Assembly: GCA_008729055.1 (NCBI GenBank)
Contig: SDUX01000002.1
Location: 5,297,874 to 5,361,873 of the forward strand
Direction of reading: 5' to 3'
Length of the DNA stretch: 64,000 nucleotides
Origin: Pyropia haitanensis
Lineage: Eukaryota; Rhodophyta; Bangiophyceae; Bangiales; Bangiaceae
Below are positions 10,626 through 20,584 of the stretch, one piece after another. Under the pieces are notes generated by a model. That model had not been told where the DNA came from and made no database searches. It saw only the letters and a list, made by a program, of their open reading frames with translations. A program made the position numbers and the translations under genes. Positions within the stretch are counted from its first letter, which is position 1, and every line of letters starts with the position of its first letter.

Positions 10626-11804
10626 TTACAACCTCCCCGACCGCGCCCCCGTGCTCGGGTCACTGATGGTACTGTCTCGAAGCGCGTCGGGCATGGGCGG
10701 CGGCGCCATGCTGTCGGCCAGCTCGGGCGGCATGGGCGGCGCGTCGGCCAGCCCAAACGCCTCGCGCAGGTCCTTGGCCGCGGCCGTGGCGGCGGCCGCG
10801 GACGGCACGCCCGTGGGGTCCCCGTACGACGGCAGCACCAGCCCCACCACCGGGTGCAGGGGGGTACCGCCCCCTTGGGGCGCCGCCAATGGTGGCGGCG
10901 GCGGCGGCCGCCGCGGCGGCGCGCCCGCGCCCGCGCCGCTCACCGCCGCCGGGGCCTTGGCACGGCCGCCCAGCCGCCGGTCGCGCCGCCGCCGCCGCCA
11001 CCGAGCGGCCGACACCCCGCCCGCCGCGCCGAGCGCCAGCCCCACCGCCGCGGCGGCCGCGCCAATGCCCGCGGCAGCCCCCGCCGATACGGCCCCGCCG
11101 GCGTCGGCTGCGCTTCTAGGGGCGGCGGGGGGTCGTTGGACGAGCCCGCGCCGTGGCGCCGCCGTCATCGCGCACAAAACACGTTCCGAGTTGAGGAAGA
11201 CGGCGGTCCGGTTGCGGCCGCCAAGGTCGATGCGTGTCAAGTTGCTCACACCGGAGGAGCTCTCCACGACGTGCCACGCCGCCTCACCAAACGCCACCCA
11301 CGTATTGGGGTCCCAGCGGGGCGCTGCGGCGCCGCAGGCCAGCGTTTCAACGCCCAAGCCAAAGACGTCGGCCCAGTAGAGCATGCGTATGGAAAACGGG
11401 GTTTTCCACACCAGCGCCGTACCGTTCGGCTTGCCCGTCGCACTCATGACCGTCGGATTGAACACCTGGATGGACCCGATGGCGACGAGCGCCCCGTCCG
11501 TGCACGGGACGCCCGCCGCGGAGAGGGCGGCGCCGAGGAAGTTGAGCGCGATGTTGGGGTGGGGCGCGATGCTCGACAGGTTTTCGGCCCTGGAGAAGGG
11601 CTCCCCCTGGCCAATCGTGAAGGTGGACGGGCACGCAATGTCAACGCCGGCGTATGTTGTTGTGTAGGTGCCCGAGATATCGATCGGACGCATCCGCGCC
11701 ACCACGGGGACCGTCGCCGCGGCGGCGGCGGCGACGACGGTAAGCACCGCGACCACGGCCACCGCAGCGGCCGCGATGGGCGGCCCACGAAGCGGGGGTA
11801 CCAT
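10626..11804 (-). CDS. Single-pass membrane protein with N-glycosylated ectodomain, family unknown
   Basis: A single exon encodes 392 residues. The ATG at 11804 lies in a strong context (GCCACCGCCATGG) and starts a hydrophobic leader (IAAAAVAVVAVLTVVAAAAA); a weaker in-frame ATG lies at 11861. The ectodomain of about 200 residues begins near DISGTYTTTYAGVDIACPST and contains several Cys (CPST, VPCTDGAL, TLACGAA, VLCAMTA) and N-glycosylation sequons (NLSS, NGTA, NLTR, NRTA). A second hydrophobic stretch (SAGAAAGIGAAAAAVGLALG) is followed by an Arg-rich stop-transfer patch (RWRRRRRDRR). The cytoplasmic tail is Pro/Ala-rich and ends with many Asp/Ser/Met-Pro residues. The layout suggests a type-I surface or endomembrane protein. 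I do not recognise the ectodomain. Confidence 0.75.
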   Translation of the reverse strand: MVPPLRGPPIAAAAVAVVAVLTVVAAAAAATVPVVARMRPIDISGTYTTTYAGVDIACPSTFTIGQGEPFSRAENLSSIAPHPNIALNFLGAALSAAGVPCTDGALVAIGSIQVFNPTVMSATGKPNGTALVWKTPFSIRMLYWADVFGLGVETLACGAAAPRWDPNTWVAFGEAAWHVVESSSGVSNLTRIDLGGRNRTAVFLNSERVLCAMTAAPRRGLVQRPPAAPRSAADAGGAVSAGAAAGIGAAAAAVGLALGAAGGVSAARWRRRRRDRRLGGRAKAPAAVSGAGAGAPPRRPPPPPPLAAPQGGGTPLHPVVGLVLPSYGDPTGVPSAAAATAAAKDLREAFGLADAPPMPPELADSMAPPPMPDALRDSTISDPSTGARSGRL

Positions 11805-13156
11805 GGCGGTGGCACTCACACGGTGCGCCGCCGACGACGGACTAGTAGGGAGCGCCGGCATGAGCAGCCAGAAGCAGCGGGAAGGGCAGAGGGGCGGACC
11901 CCCACCGCGTCAGCGCGTTGTGTGTAGGGCACGGGCTGTACGGCGGGGGGAGCGGGGGAGAACGGGCCAGCGCGGTTTCGCGGTCCACAGCTCATCGCTC
12001 TGGCCTCTCCGGGCCACGTTTCTGGGACGACAACCCGAGTGCGGCCAGGCGCATCCACAGGCAACAGTCACCACGACAAGCAGATGTGCTCCGCTGTACA
12101 GTACACGAGGCCTTGTGGAGACTGGTGCGCCCATACGATATGATGAATCCGTGAGAACGCACCGCGGGAGGGGCCGCCCTTGGAGACCGTGAAAGCGGCA
12201 CAGGACCTCGGGCGAGGCACAGATCGTTGGCGACTGACAGCAGTGGTCAGCCAATCCAGGCGCACCGCCACTCGGCGTGTCTGAGTTCGACCACGCTTCG
12301 AGATCTGCAACCCAATGTAGTTGCTTGAGGAGTAATTGGTAGACAATTGTGACTCCGTCAGTGCTACCCAGATGTTCGATGGTGAGTGTCGTCCTTGTCA
12401 CGTGCGCATGAACCGCGGCAGGCGCTTCATGGCCACGCATGCGATCTGTGGTCAGCATGGATGTCTAGAGTGAACAGATAAGCTATCGCTGGCATGGTGA
12501 TCACACGACTCCCTTCTCGGGACGGGAGTGTATGTGCACATCGACATCGACAGGCAAGTGTGCTTCTTGCGCTTCACTGCTTGCATCGCGTAAGCAGAGG
12601 ATGGCGGTGGTGGCGGCCCCGGTGATGGGATTGACGACGGTGGCGGCGGGGACAGCGGCGGTGGCGGTGGGGGTGACGGCGGCGGCGGTGGGGTGGCACG
12701 TTTGGCGGCGGACCTTGGCCCAGGTGCTGGTGCGCTCGCCCCCTACGTGTTTTGCGCCGCGGGAAAGGGTGCCAAGGGCCCGTGTGCGGGTACGTTGCGG
12801 GGGGGGTGGGGGGTGAAGGGGTAGGGGGGTGGGGGTGGAGGGGGGGGGTGGGGGAGTGGGTGTGTGAGCGGGGTGCGTGATGACGGCGGGTGGCGGCGGG
12901 GTAGGGGGCGGTTCCGCCCTTGCCAACCTGTGGGGATCCGGCGTGCTGGGGGGGGGGGTGGGGTGATGGCGGCCGTGGCCCCGTGCCGTCGCGGCCGGGT
13001 GCCGCCGACCGGCGCGGCCGCTGCTGCCGCCCACTGCCATGGACCACTCCACAGCAACCGCCGTCGTCGGTGCCCACCCACGCGACGTTGCGTTGGCCAC
13101 CGCCGCCGCCTTTTGGCTCTGGGTGGAACCGCTGCTGCCGGCCGGCGGGGGTTCGT

Positions 13157-13188
<32 letters not shown>

Positions 13189-14279
13189 CGCCCGCGCGCC
13201 GTGACGGCCGACGCGGCGGCTGCGGCCGCGGTGGCCATGGCCGCCGCGGCCGGCGGCGGGCACGGCACCGCCGGCGGCCGCCGTGGGCGGCCCCGCCGCG
13301 GGCGTCGCGGCCACCGCCACGAGCCGTGCGGCGGGCCACCCCGCCGACCCGCCGACCGCCCGCGGCGGTGAGGGCGGCCTGTGCGGGGAGCGGGCGGCGG
13401 CGGTGCCGAGCCGCCGACGCCGCCGCCGCCGCCGCCGCCCCGTGCGTGCGCAGACGCCCCAACGCGGACGCCCCGGCGCGGCCGCCACGCTCGGACGCGC
13501 CAACCCCATCCCCCCCACCTGCCAGCGGTGCTCCCCCCCCGACGCCGACGCGGTGTTGCCCGTTGGCGGTCTGCACCGCCCGTCCCCCGACGCGCCACAC
13601 GCGCGCCACCCGTCGGGACGTGGACGCCAACGCCCATGCCGACGCCGACGCCGACGCCGACGTCAACCGCCACTGCCACCGCCACCGCCACTGCGCAGGT
13701 CCGGGGCGGTCGTGACCGAGGGGAGGAGGCCGCCCAGAGGGGTGGGGTGCACGAGCCTGCTGCCGCGGAGGCCGCCCGCGGAGGCCGCCGCGGAAGACGC
13801 GCGGCGGCCGACGCGGACGCGGCAGACGCGACGGCCGTCGAGGGGGTCGCCGCCGCGGCGGCGGTCGGAACGCGGGCGGCGGCGGCCGCGGCGGCGGCCG
13901 CGGCGGCGGCGGCCCAAACGGCACCCCCCCAACGGACCCCCCCCCACACCTACACACCCTGCCCTCCCCCCCCCCCCCCCCCCCCCTTTCCCCTCCAGCG
14001 GGTCCCCCTACCGCCAGGTACCCGTCCGCCTCCCCCCCCCCCCACACACGGCGGCGTCCCCCACTCGCCCGCACCGCCCACCCAGCGTGCGTCCCCCCGC
14101 CGCGGGCGCCCCCCCCCCCCCACCCCCCCAGCCAGACATCCCCCCCCCCCCCACCCCCCCCTCCCCACCCCCCCCCCCCCCGACCATCGCGGTGTCCCCC
14201 GACGCGTCTCCCCCCACCGGGCAAAGCCACCCCGCCGGTGGGCCCCACCGCGCAGGGCACCGTCAGTCCCGGCGGGAAC
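11805..14279. other. Unresolved stretch: 5' flank, lower-GC island and low-complexity sequence
   Basis: From 11,805 to about 12,500 the DNA is of ordinary composition and shows nothing coding; it should hold the promoter of the preceding membrane-protein gene. From 12,500 the sequence becomes GGT/GCC-rich. On the plus strand 12,601-12,789 could be a first exon: it encodes a hydrophobic Ala/Val leader, then GWHVWRRTLAQVLVRSPP, and is followed by GTACGT. A later plus-strand open segment near 13,039-13,150 has a similarly protein-like stretch (VALATAAAFWLWVEPLLPA). Neither frame nor splice acceptor links them, and the minus strand is open too. From about 13,930 to 14,220 the sequence is mostly C runs. 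Confidence 0.3.
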
Positions 14280-14311
14280 AGTCAGATTGGAGTCAGTCTG
14301 AGTCAGATCGG
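14280..14311 (+). repeat. Triple short direct repeat at left edge of the element
   Basis: Three adjacent 10-11-bp units read AGTCAGATTGG, AGTCAGTCTG and AGTCAGATCGG. They sit exactly where GC-rich host-like sequence gives way to the lower-GC block. Such short arrays are compatible with recombinase binding sites at an element end, but this is inference. Confidence 0.4.
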
Positions 14312-15242
14312 GTAGAATGGCAATCCGCCCTGCCAGGCCACGGAGATGGTAGCACCCCCTCGTACAAGAAGTTCCCACCCAGATAGGTACGTTTCGCAAC
14401 TCCAATGTTTGGACAGCCGCGGACATCCTGTATGAATTCAATACCTCCCGGTCGATCGGGTCAGCTGTCCCATGGCGCCAGGACATGTGCAGCGATGATT
14501 GCCCGGCCAGGTGTCCCTACCCCCCAGCTGCCCGCCTTTTCCCAGTTGATGGCAGGACTGGCGCGTACGCGGCCGGTCGGAGAAGCGCAGCGCGCTACCG
14601 CCCGTGGCGCGCAACCGCGTCACTGCTGCTGGGACGCCCGCCCCGACTTTCCCGCGCCACGCCTCTTGGTGCGTTGTGCGCGCCCTTACGCCCGCCCCGT
14701 TCGCTGGCATGGCACCGCTGGCCTTGACCTGGCCCTTCTCGCCGCGGCACCACTCGGGCTCCGCCCGTCCATTACTGTCGCCGATGACTCCTTGGCTGGC
14801 TGGACAATCCCCTCCCCGCCTCCGTCTTCGAGCCCCCTCCCCCTATCCCCCTCCCGCCCTCCCAACCCCTCGTCCGTCTGCCCTTCCTCTCGCCTCGTCC
14901 CCTTCGTTCGCCCTTGCACCACCCTCCACCGAGCTCCCTCCACCCCCCCCCCCACCCCCCCCCCTCCCCCCTCCCCCCCTTCCCCGCTCACTTGCTCCTT
15001 CATTACCACTCCCCGCCTCCCCCCCCCTACTCCCCCTCGCCCCCCCGCTCTGCCTGCCCGGCTCTCCCCGCCTCGACTCCGCATCATCCTGCGTCATCTG
15101 CCTCGTTCCTTCCGGCCTACGCGTCGACTGTCTACCGACCATGTGTACACCACTGTTCATAAGCTGTCGCTACCCGAACGTCCGAGCCGCTTCTTTGGTC
15201 CACACTCTGAGCGGACCCGGTCGTCAAGAGGCTGGGAACCTG
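14312..15242. other. 5' flank of the helicase gene
   Basis: The frame of the helicase stays open back to 14,604, but the translation upstream of 15,243 is Pro/Ser/Leu-rich with poly-Pro from C runs (14,940-15,060) and does not look conserved. It is treated here as promoter or leader sequence. An intron or an earlier start cannot be excluded. Confidence 0.4.
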
Positions 15243-17132
15243 ATGCGTCACATCTTAAGACCATGGTCTCTCTACTTGCGCACCTTTTCTTCTGGCCGTC
15301 GTGCACACCGATGGGCACTCGGTGTATCCGGACCGAGCGACGACGGTACACTGCCGTCTCTGTTCCTTCCCCAAGAAGGTCGAGTGATTCGAGCTGAGCT
15401 GGCCACGGGCGCACGACTGTTTGATCTCGCCGCCGCTGCTGACTGCATCATGTTCCTGCGCTCCGTCGCAGACGACACCTCTCTGCAAGGTGTCCTGGTA
15501 GCAGCGGTTCGTCAGGCTGGACTGCCATCTGGCCGGCTGAGCGCAGCCACATCTGAAGGCTCCGCAGCCCGACGGCACGTGAAAGGCGTGAGGGGCAAGA
15601 GCGACGGGGAGGTGGTCCCAGTGTCGGCGAGTCGGACAACAAGCAAGCGCAGTTGCACGGGAGGGAGCCCTCGGATGGTGGCGACACGGCTAGGAGAGTC
15701 ACTCTGTTGGCAGCCGGTGGAGCCCTTCCCGCCCGTTGCTGCAGCGCAGCCGGAACCAGTGGCGTGGAGGTACGAGTCCCCTGCGAAGAGAGCAAGGCTG
15801 ACGACAGCAGGACCTCCCCTGCCGCTGACATCGACAGCCAGCGGCGCCCTGCTCTCCCTCCCCGCACGGCACGTGTTGAACATGCTCCATGCCAAGCGTA
15901 GCGTGTTTCTCACGGGACCGCCGGGCTGCGGGAAGACGCATGTTGTGAACGAGGTCAAGCAGGAGCTTCTACTGGCGGGCTTGAGCGTTGCCGTCTGTGG
16001 GAGTTCAGGTGCGGCCGCCGCGCTCATCGACGGTGTGACGGCGCACGCTTGGGCCGGGTTTCGTAACGGGCACAACGATGAGGTCTCCCCTCTGGCCGTG
16101 GTGCTGAACCAGGTCATCCCACGTGCGGCTAAGGCGCGCATGTCGGGCGCTCAAGTCATCGTCATTGACGAGGCAACAACTCTACCGGCAGCCTTCTACT
16201 GTCGCTTAGACGAGGTGTTGCAGCATGTGCGCGGAGACCGGTCACCGTTTGGCGGTCTCGTCGTCCTTCTTGCGGGAGACTTCCTGCAGGTTTGCCCCCC
16301 CCGCGGCGACTATGCGTTCAAGAGTGCTGTCTGGGGCCGCGTCTTTGGACGCCGCGCCGTGCTTTTGAAGTCGCACTACAGACAGGCTGGAGACCCTGAC
16401 TACTTAGGGCTGCTGCTCAGACTGCGCTTGGGCAAGCACACAAAGGACGACGTGGCCCGTCTGGCAACTAGACAGGCTCTCATCAAGCCCCCTGACGACT
16501 GCGTGTGGCTCTTCTGCTTGAAGTCATCGGCTGCCGACAAAAACCAAGAGGAGCTGGAGAGGCTGCCGGGGCCAGATGAGACGTTTGAAGCAGTCGACCG
16601 GTGCATTGCACCGTACCTCAACAAGACTCGGGCAACGCACCTGCTAAACAATGCGACCAAGTCGGTACGTGTCCTCAAGCTGCGGGTGGGTGCCCGGGTA
16701 GTCGTGTCATCCAACGTGCTCTCTTCAAAAGGTGTGGCCGCTGGGTCACGTGGGACAGTGCGAGCCTTCTCTCTCGTTGGGCACCTACGCCTACCTACGG
16801 TGGAGTTTGAGCTTCCGAGAGGGGGTACGAGCCATATTGTGGTTGGCCCTGTTGAGGCCCGCGTCATGGCTTTCGACGGGGTTTCAAAGGCTGCGACGAG
16901 ATGGCAGCTTCCTCTGGTGCTTGCCTGGGCTTCCACTGTCCATGGCGCGCAGGGGTGGACCCTGAAGCGAGTTGCGGCAGACCTGAGTGAAGCCTTTGCG
17001 CCTGGACAAGTGCTGTCTGCACTGTCGCGTACACGGCGTCTGTGCGACAACTTCTTAGTGGGCTTCGATGAGTCCAAGATCCTCGTGAGCCCCGATGCGC
17101 TCTCTTTCCATTCTTCTCTCTCCGCTTTGTAG
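15243..17132 (+). CDS. PIF1-like superfamily 1 helicase of the mobile element
   Basis: About 629 residues from the chosen ATG (MRHILRPWSLYLR); the true start could be any in-frame ATG between 14,604 and 15,451. The helicase core shows Walker A GPPGCGKTH, Walker B VIVIDEATTL, motif III LLAGDFLQVCPP, motif IV-like LKSHYRQAGD, the STVHGAQGWTL element and ALSRTR near the end. Together these are the order and spacing of PIF1-family 5'-3' DNA helicases. The roughly 200-residue N-terminal part is not recognised and contains a basic patch (SPAKRARL). There is no Rep nuclease, so it is not a Helitron RepHel. The stop lies 95 bp from the stop of a convergent gene. In the element it probably unwinds DNA during excision or copying; a captured host-type PIF1 is an alternative. 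Confidence 0.85.
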   Translation: MRHILRPWSLYLRTFSSGRRAHRWALGVSGPSDDGTLPSLFLPQEGRVIRAELATGARLFDLAAAADCIMFLRSVADDTSLQGVLVAAVRQAGLPSGRLSAATSEGSAARRHVKGVRGKSDGEVVPVSASRTTSKRSCTGGSPRMVATRLGESLCWQPVEPFPPVAAAQPEPVAWRYESPAKRARLTTAGPPLPLTSTASGALLSLPARHVLNMLHAKRSVFLTGPPGCGKTHVVNEVKQELLLAGLSVAVCGSSGAAAALIDGVTAHAWAGFRNGHNDEVSPLAVVLNQVIPRAAKARMSGAQVIVIDEATTLPAAFYCRLDEVLQHVRGDRSPFGGLVVLLAGDFLQVCPPRGDYAFKSAVWGRVFGRRAVLLKSHYRQAGDPDYLGLLLRLRLGKHTKDDVARLATRQALIKPPDDCVWLFCLKSSAADKNQEELERLPGPDETFEAVDRCIAPYLNKTRATHLLNNATKSVRVLKLRVGARVVVSSNVLSSKGVAAGSRGTVRAFSLVGHLRLPTVEFELPRGGTSHIVVGPVEARVMAFDGVSKAATRWQLPLVLAWASTVHGAQGWTLKRVAADLSEAFAPGQVLSALSRTRRLCDNFLVGFDESKILVSPDALSFHSSLSAL

Positions 17133-17227
17133 TGCTTATAAACAGCTGTTCCTATCAACGTAGCGGGTCTGCATCCTAACAGCACAATGCAGAATGAGTA
17201 CAACGCCGCACAACCTTTACGCAAGCT

Positions 17228-18049
17228 CTAATCAATCAACGCGTGGGTACGATGCCGATGGTGGTCATTGAAGCCTGCTTTGCTATGCTCGGAGCAGACA
17301 TTGTGCTCCTCACGGTTGCTCTTGTGGTAGCAGTCCATCCAAAAGTTGTTGACCATGTGCGGGATGAGCTTCTTGAAGGAGACGAGAGCGCGCGGCGCAG
17401 GGCCAGCTTCCTCACACACGGGACAACCCAGCCCGCGCAAGCACATCTTGACCAAGCCCCGATGGGTGAAGCAGCCCCATACCACGCGCTCGATCTCTTC
17501 CGACAGTCGTCGGTTGAAGCATCGGACCTCACAAGGACAAACGAAGCACAGCTTGCGACGCAAGTCATGAAGAGTGTCGTAGTCCAGCAACACCGAGACA
17601 GAGTGCGTCCCCGCCGCCCCACCAGCCTGCTCGCCACTGTCACGTCCGTCTGTTGCTCCACTAGAGCTGCTGCCATCCGTAGCGGCGACTTGGGCAGCTC
17701 GATGGCCCCCAGCGGTACGTTGCGGCGGAGCCCGACCCGCAGCAGCCAGACTGGCAGCCGGAGCTCTCACAGCTGAATGACCAGGCGCGGATGCCAATGG
17801 CGCTGGCGCTACCGCCAAAGACGTAGGAGCCGCCGCCAGAGACGGAGGCTTTGCCGCCAGAGTGGCCGGCGCCGCCGCCACAGACCCAGGCACCGCCTCC
17901 ACAGACGCTGCTGCGTCCGCCACAGACGTTGCCCGCGCTCGAGTTGCTAGAGAAAGAACCGCGCGAGCGGCGACGTAGCTAACCGCTACCACGCATACCG
18001 CTGCTGCGACTCCTGCCAGTCCATAGGCATCATTGTTGCAAACAGCCAT
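17228..18049 (-). CDS. Cys-rich single-pass membrane protein of the mobile element, unknown
   Basis: The start at 18,049 gives 273 residues (MAVCNNDAYGLAGV); an in-frame ATG at 18,232 would add 61 residues. Residues about 9-35 are a hydrophobic segment (GVAAAVCVVAVSYVAARAVL). An Ala/Pro-rich spacer of imperfect short repeats (PATLAAKPPSLAAAPTSLA) follows, then a Gly/Ser linker. The last 120 residues are dense in Cys and His: CFVCPCEVRCF, WGCFTHRGLVKMC, LGCPVCEEAG, DCYHKSN, VCSEH and a His-rich tail. These could bind zinc in one or two finger-like units, but no known finger pattern fits. The gene is convergent with the helicase and divergent from the recombinase. Membrane anchoring plus a zinc-binding tail is unusual for an element-borne protein. 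Function unknown. Confidence 0.6.
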   Translation of the reverse strand: MAVCNNDAYGLAGVAAAVCVVAVSYVAARAVLSLATRARATSVADAAASVEAVPGSVAAAPATLAAKPPSLAAAPTSLAVAPAPLASAPGHSAVRAPAASLAAAGRAPPQRTAGGHRAAQVAATDGSSSSGATDGRDSGEQAGGAAGTHSVSVLLDYDTLHDLRRKLCFVCPCEVRCFNRRLSEEIERVVWGCFTHRGLVKMCLRGLGCPVCEEAGPAPRALVSFKKLIPHMVNNFWMDCYHKSNREEHNVCSEHSKAGFNDHHRHRTHALID

Positions 18050-20584
18050 GAACAGGAGGCTAGGAAGAGTGTGCGACAGACGGGAAACACCTTCTGCGGA
18101 GCTTTGGTGGAGAGGAAAGGCCGAGAACGGGCGGGCATCAAGGACGGGCAGCGTGCAATGCCAATGGGCTGCGCGGGCACCCCCAAGTGACACGTGCATC
18201 ACGCAGCAGATCAGTAGTCTTCTTCGTGGCAATGAATGCCGCGTGTCCGGTTGCTATCGGTGCGAAAAGTCATCTAACTTTCTGTCCTAGCAGGACTTTG
18301 TGTGGTGTAGAACTTGCTCGCGGTGCACAGTAACTCTCTTGGGGATTGTATGCAGACTGTTCGGACAAGCTCTCTCGGTTCACCGTGGCTGTGGACGTCG
18401 TGAGGAGAGACCACCTCGACTCCGGAGCGGTCGGTAGGTCCTGTTACTCAAACGAGGATGACAGTCCGAGGAGAAGCCAAGTGAGCGGTTTTTCCGTCAG
18501 AATCATGAGCCACCGCAATAGGTCTTTCAGTGCACGGTTACCACCCTTTCTTTGCGAACCCTGGCTGCTTTTTTATTCTCATGTAGCAACGGCGCTCAGA
18601 AGCGACTCTCTACTGTGCCCAGGCGCGACAGGCTCGGCATGGAGACTGCTATGAGCAACACCACAGCCTTCAGCGTTTCACTGCAACCCCACCGGCGTGG
18701 ACAGGTGTCTGTGTCGTCTCTTTCCGGTGCAGGTGATCGAGACGACTGAGAATGTGCACAGATAAGGATGGCTCGGTCTCTCGCGGAGCAGTGATCGACG
18801 CACTATGTCCAGCGGTACTGCAATGCACTTGTCGTCATGTGAGCAGTTCCCCCCTCGAGCCGGCTGGTGCTGTCGGAGAGCCGCCTTCTGCCGCGCGTGA
18901 CGGTCGAAGTGTTTCTGTGGGACAGCGGTGAACTGAGCGCACCAGGAGACGCAGCGCACTGCACCATCTGAGACAACAAGCGCGACCGCTATCAGGTAGG
19001 ACATCGGAAGGAATGTCACTTGGCGCGCGCTCCACATGCCGTCGTGGGGTGCGAGTCAACACAACACGCCCCACGCTCATTAGTTTTCTGAGAATGTGAT
19101 CATGAGTACCTCCAAAGGCATGTGGCAGAATGATCATGCTGCCGTACGTCCAGGTGCCCGCTTTGAGGGCGCTTATGGTCGCGGGCGTGGAATGTGAGGT
19201 CGAGCAAGGGTCAACATCGGTGGCCAGTACTGCGACTTGAACGTCAGCCGTTCAAAGTGCATCAAGCAGCCATGCAATCCGTCCAAATTTTCAAAAAGAG
19301 GCGTCTTTTAGAGCAGTACGCCATCACAGCGGCTGCTGAGAGCCGTGGCCGCGGCCAAAGTTTGGATTGTCACATCCCACCTGTGTGGTGGGCCAGGTTG
19401 CGGTGTGCCGGGCTCACTCTGCCATAAGGCCTCAATCGCGGCCGGTTCCACGCGTTGACTCGAGCGGGGAGAATCTGCACCAAGCGTCAGCCCCCACTTC
19501 GGCCTCCGCCCGCACCGTTCGATCTACCGGTTACGCGCTTCGAGGCGCTCTGTTGTCCCGTTCCCCGCGCCCGAGGAGGAGAGCTGCCGGTGGCGCATAG
19601 GACATTGGGCCGCTGCGGAGATATGACTCAAGTACGTTCAACGATCCGACAGTGGGACCGCAGGCGCTGTTACGTCGACGCCGCACGGGAATCCATCGCG
19701 CTGCCTCCGGCAATGGTGCACTACTGCCTGCGTCCACCACCCCACAGAGGCCCTCGCGTGACCCGTGCACCCGTCGGGTACCAGCGCCGCATGCACGCCC
19801 GCGTCTCGACCGGACCTGTTCTAACCAATCCTGCTGTCTGACCGCCTTCTGGCCCTTTCTCTGCCCGCTTCATCGGAGGGCGCCGGCCGCCCAACCGCAG
19901 CAGACAGCCAAACGTCGTGCCCCTTTGTGCGCTGATCACCGTTCTCGTGTCCTCCTCCCCATCTACAGTTCCCAACCTGTGATTCGGAGGGCACGTCCCC
20001 ACTCATCGCCCTCGTGACGGTCGTCAGGGCGGCAGCTGCTCGCCCCATGCGTACGACCCTGTTTGCTTTCACCCCACACGTACTGCAGCCACCGTGCACC
20101 CACATGCAGCCATGGGGCCGCGGCAGGTGCCCTCGTCACTGCTACTGGTGGGTGGCGGCTCGACGGAGAGGGCATGCCGGAGGAACAGCAGCAGGCAGCT
20201 GGCCAGCTGCGAGCTTGCGTCCCGCGTTGAGGCCCGTGTGCAGTCGGCGGTGGACGGCTGCCGCCGCTGCCGCTGACTCAGCGGGCGGTGAGGCTTGCGC
20301 ACGTCTGCTTCTCCAGCCATCGGCTGTTCGCCTTCCCCCCACTTCCCCGACCACCTTCCGCCAGTCCCCCAGGACACGAGTTGCTGCCGCCCCCGGTGCG
20401 GCGCCCCTGTGGTAATCGCAAGCATCTGCCCGCAGTTTGACGTGCTCGCTAGCTGCCTGGGGGTTCGATACGATTGGCTTCTCACTGCGGCTGGTCAGGA
20501 GGCCGCGCTGCCTGCGTCCACCTTTGCCTGCCTACTACTTTTTGGCTGCTGCGCGGTGTCGCTGGGCTGCGACTATCGTTTGCG
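18050..20584. other. Spacer between divergent element genes
   Basis: About 2.5 kb of moderate-GC DNA separates the membrane-protein gene (-) from the recombinase gene (+). Open frames on both strands are short, overlapping and without motifs. It should carry promoters for both genes, and could hold element-specific cis sequences or decayed coding sequence. I see no defined repeat. Confidence 0.4.

Noticed and set aside
15243..18049. Bacterial origin or operon
   Set aside because: GT-AG introns, spacing and absence of Shine-Dalgarno-like sites argue for eukaryotic genes.
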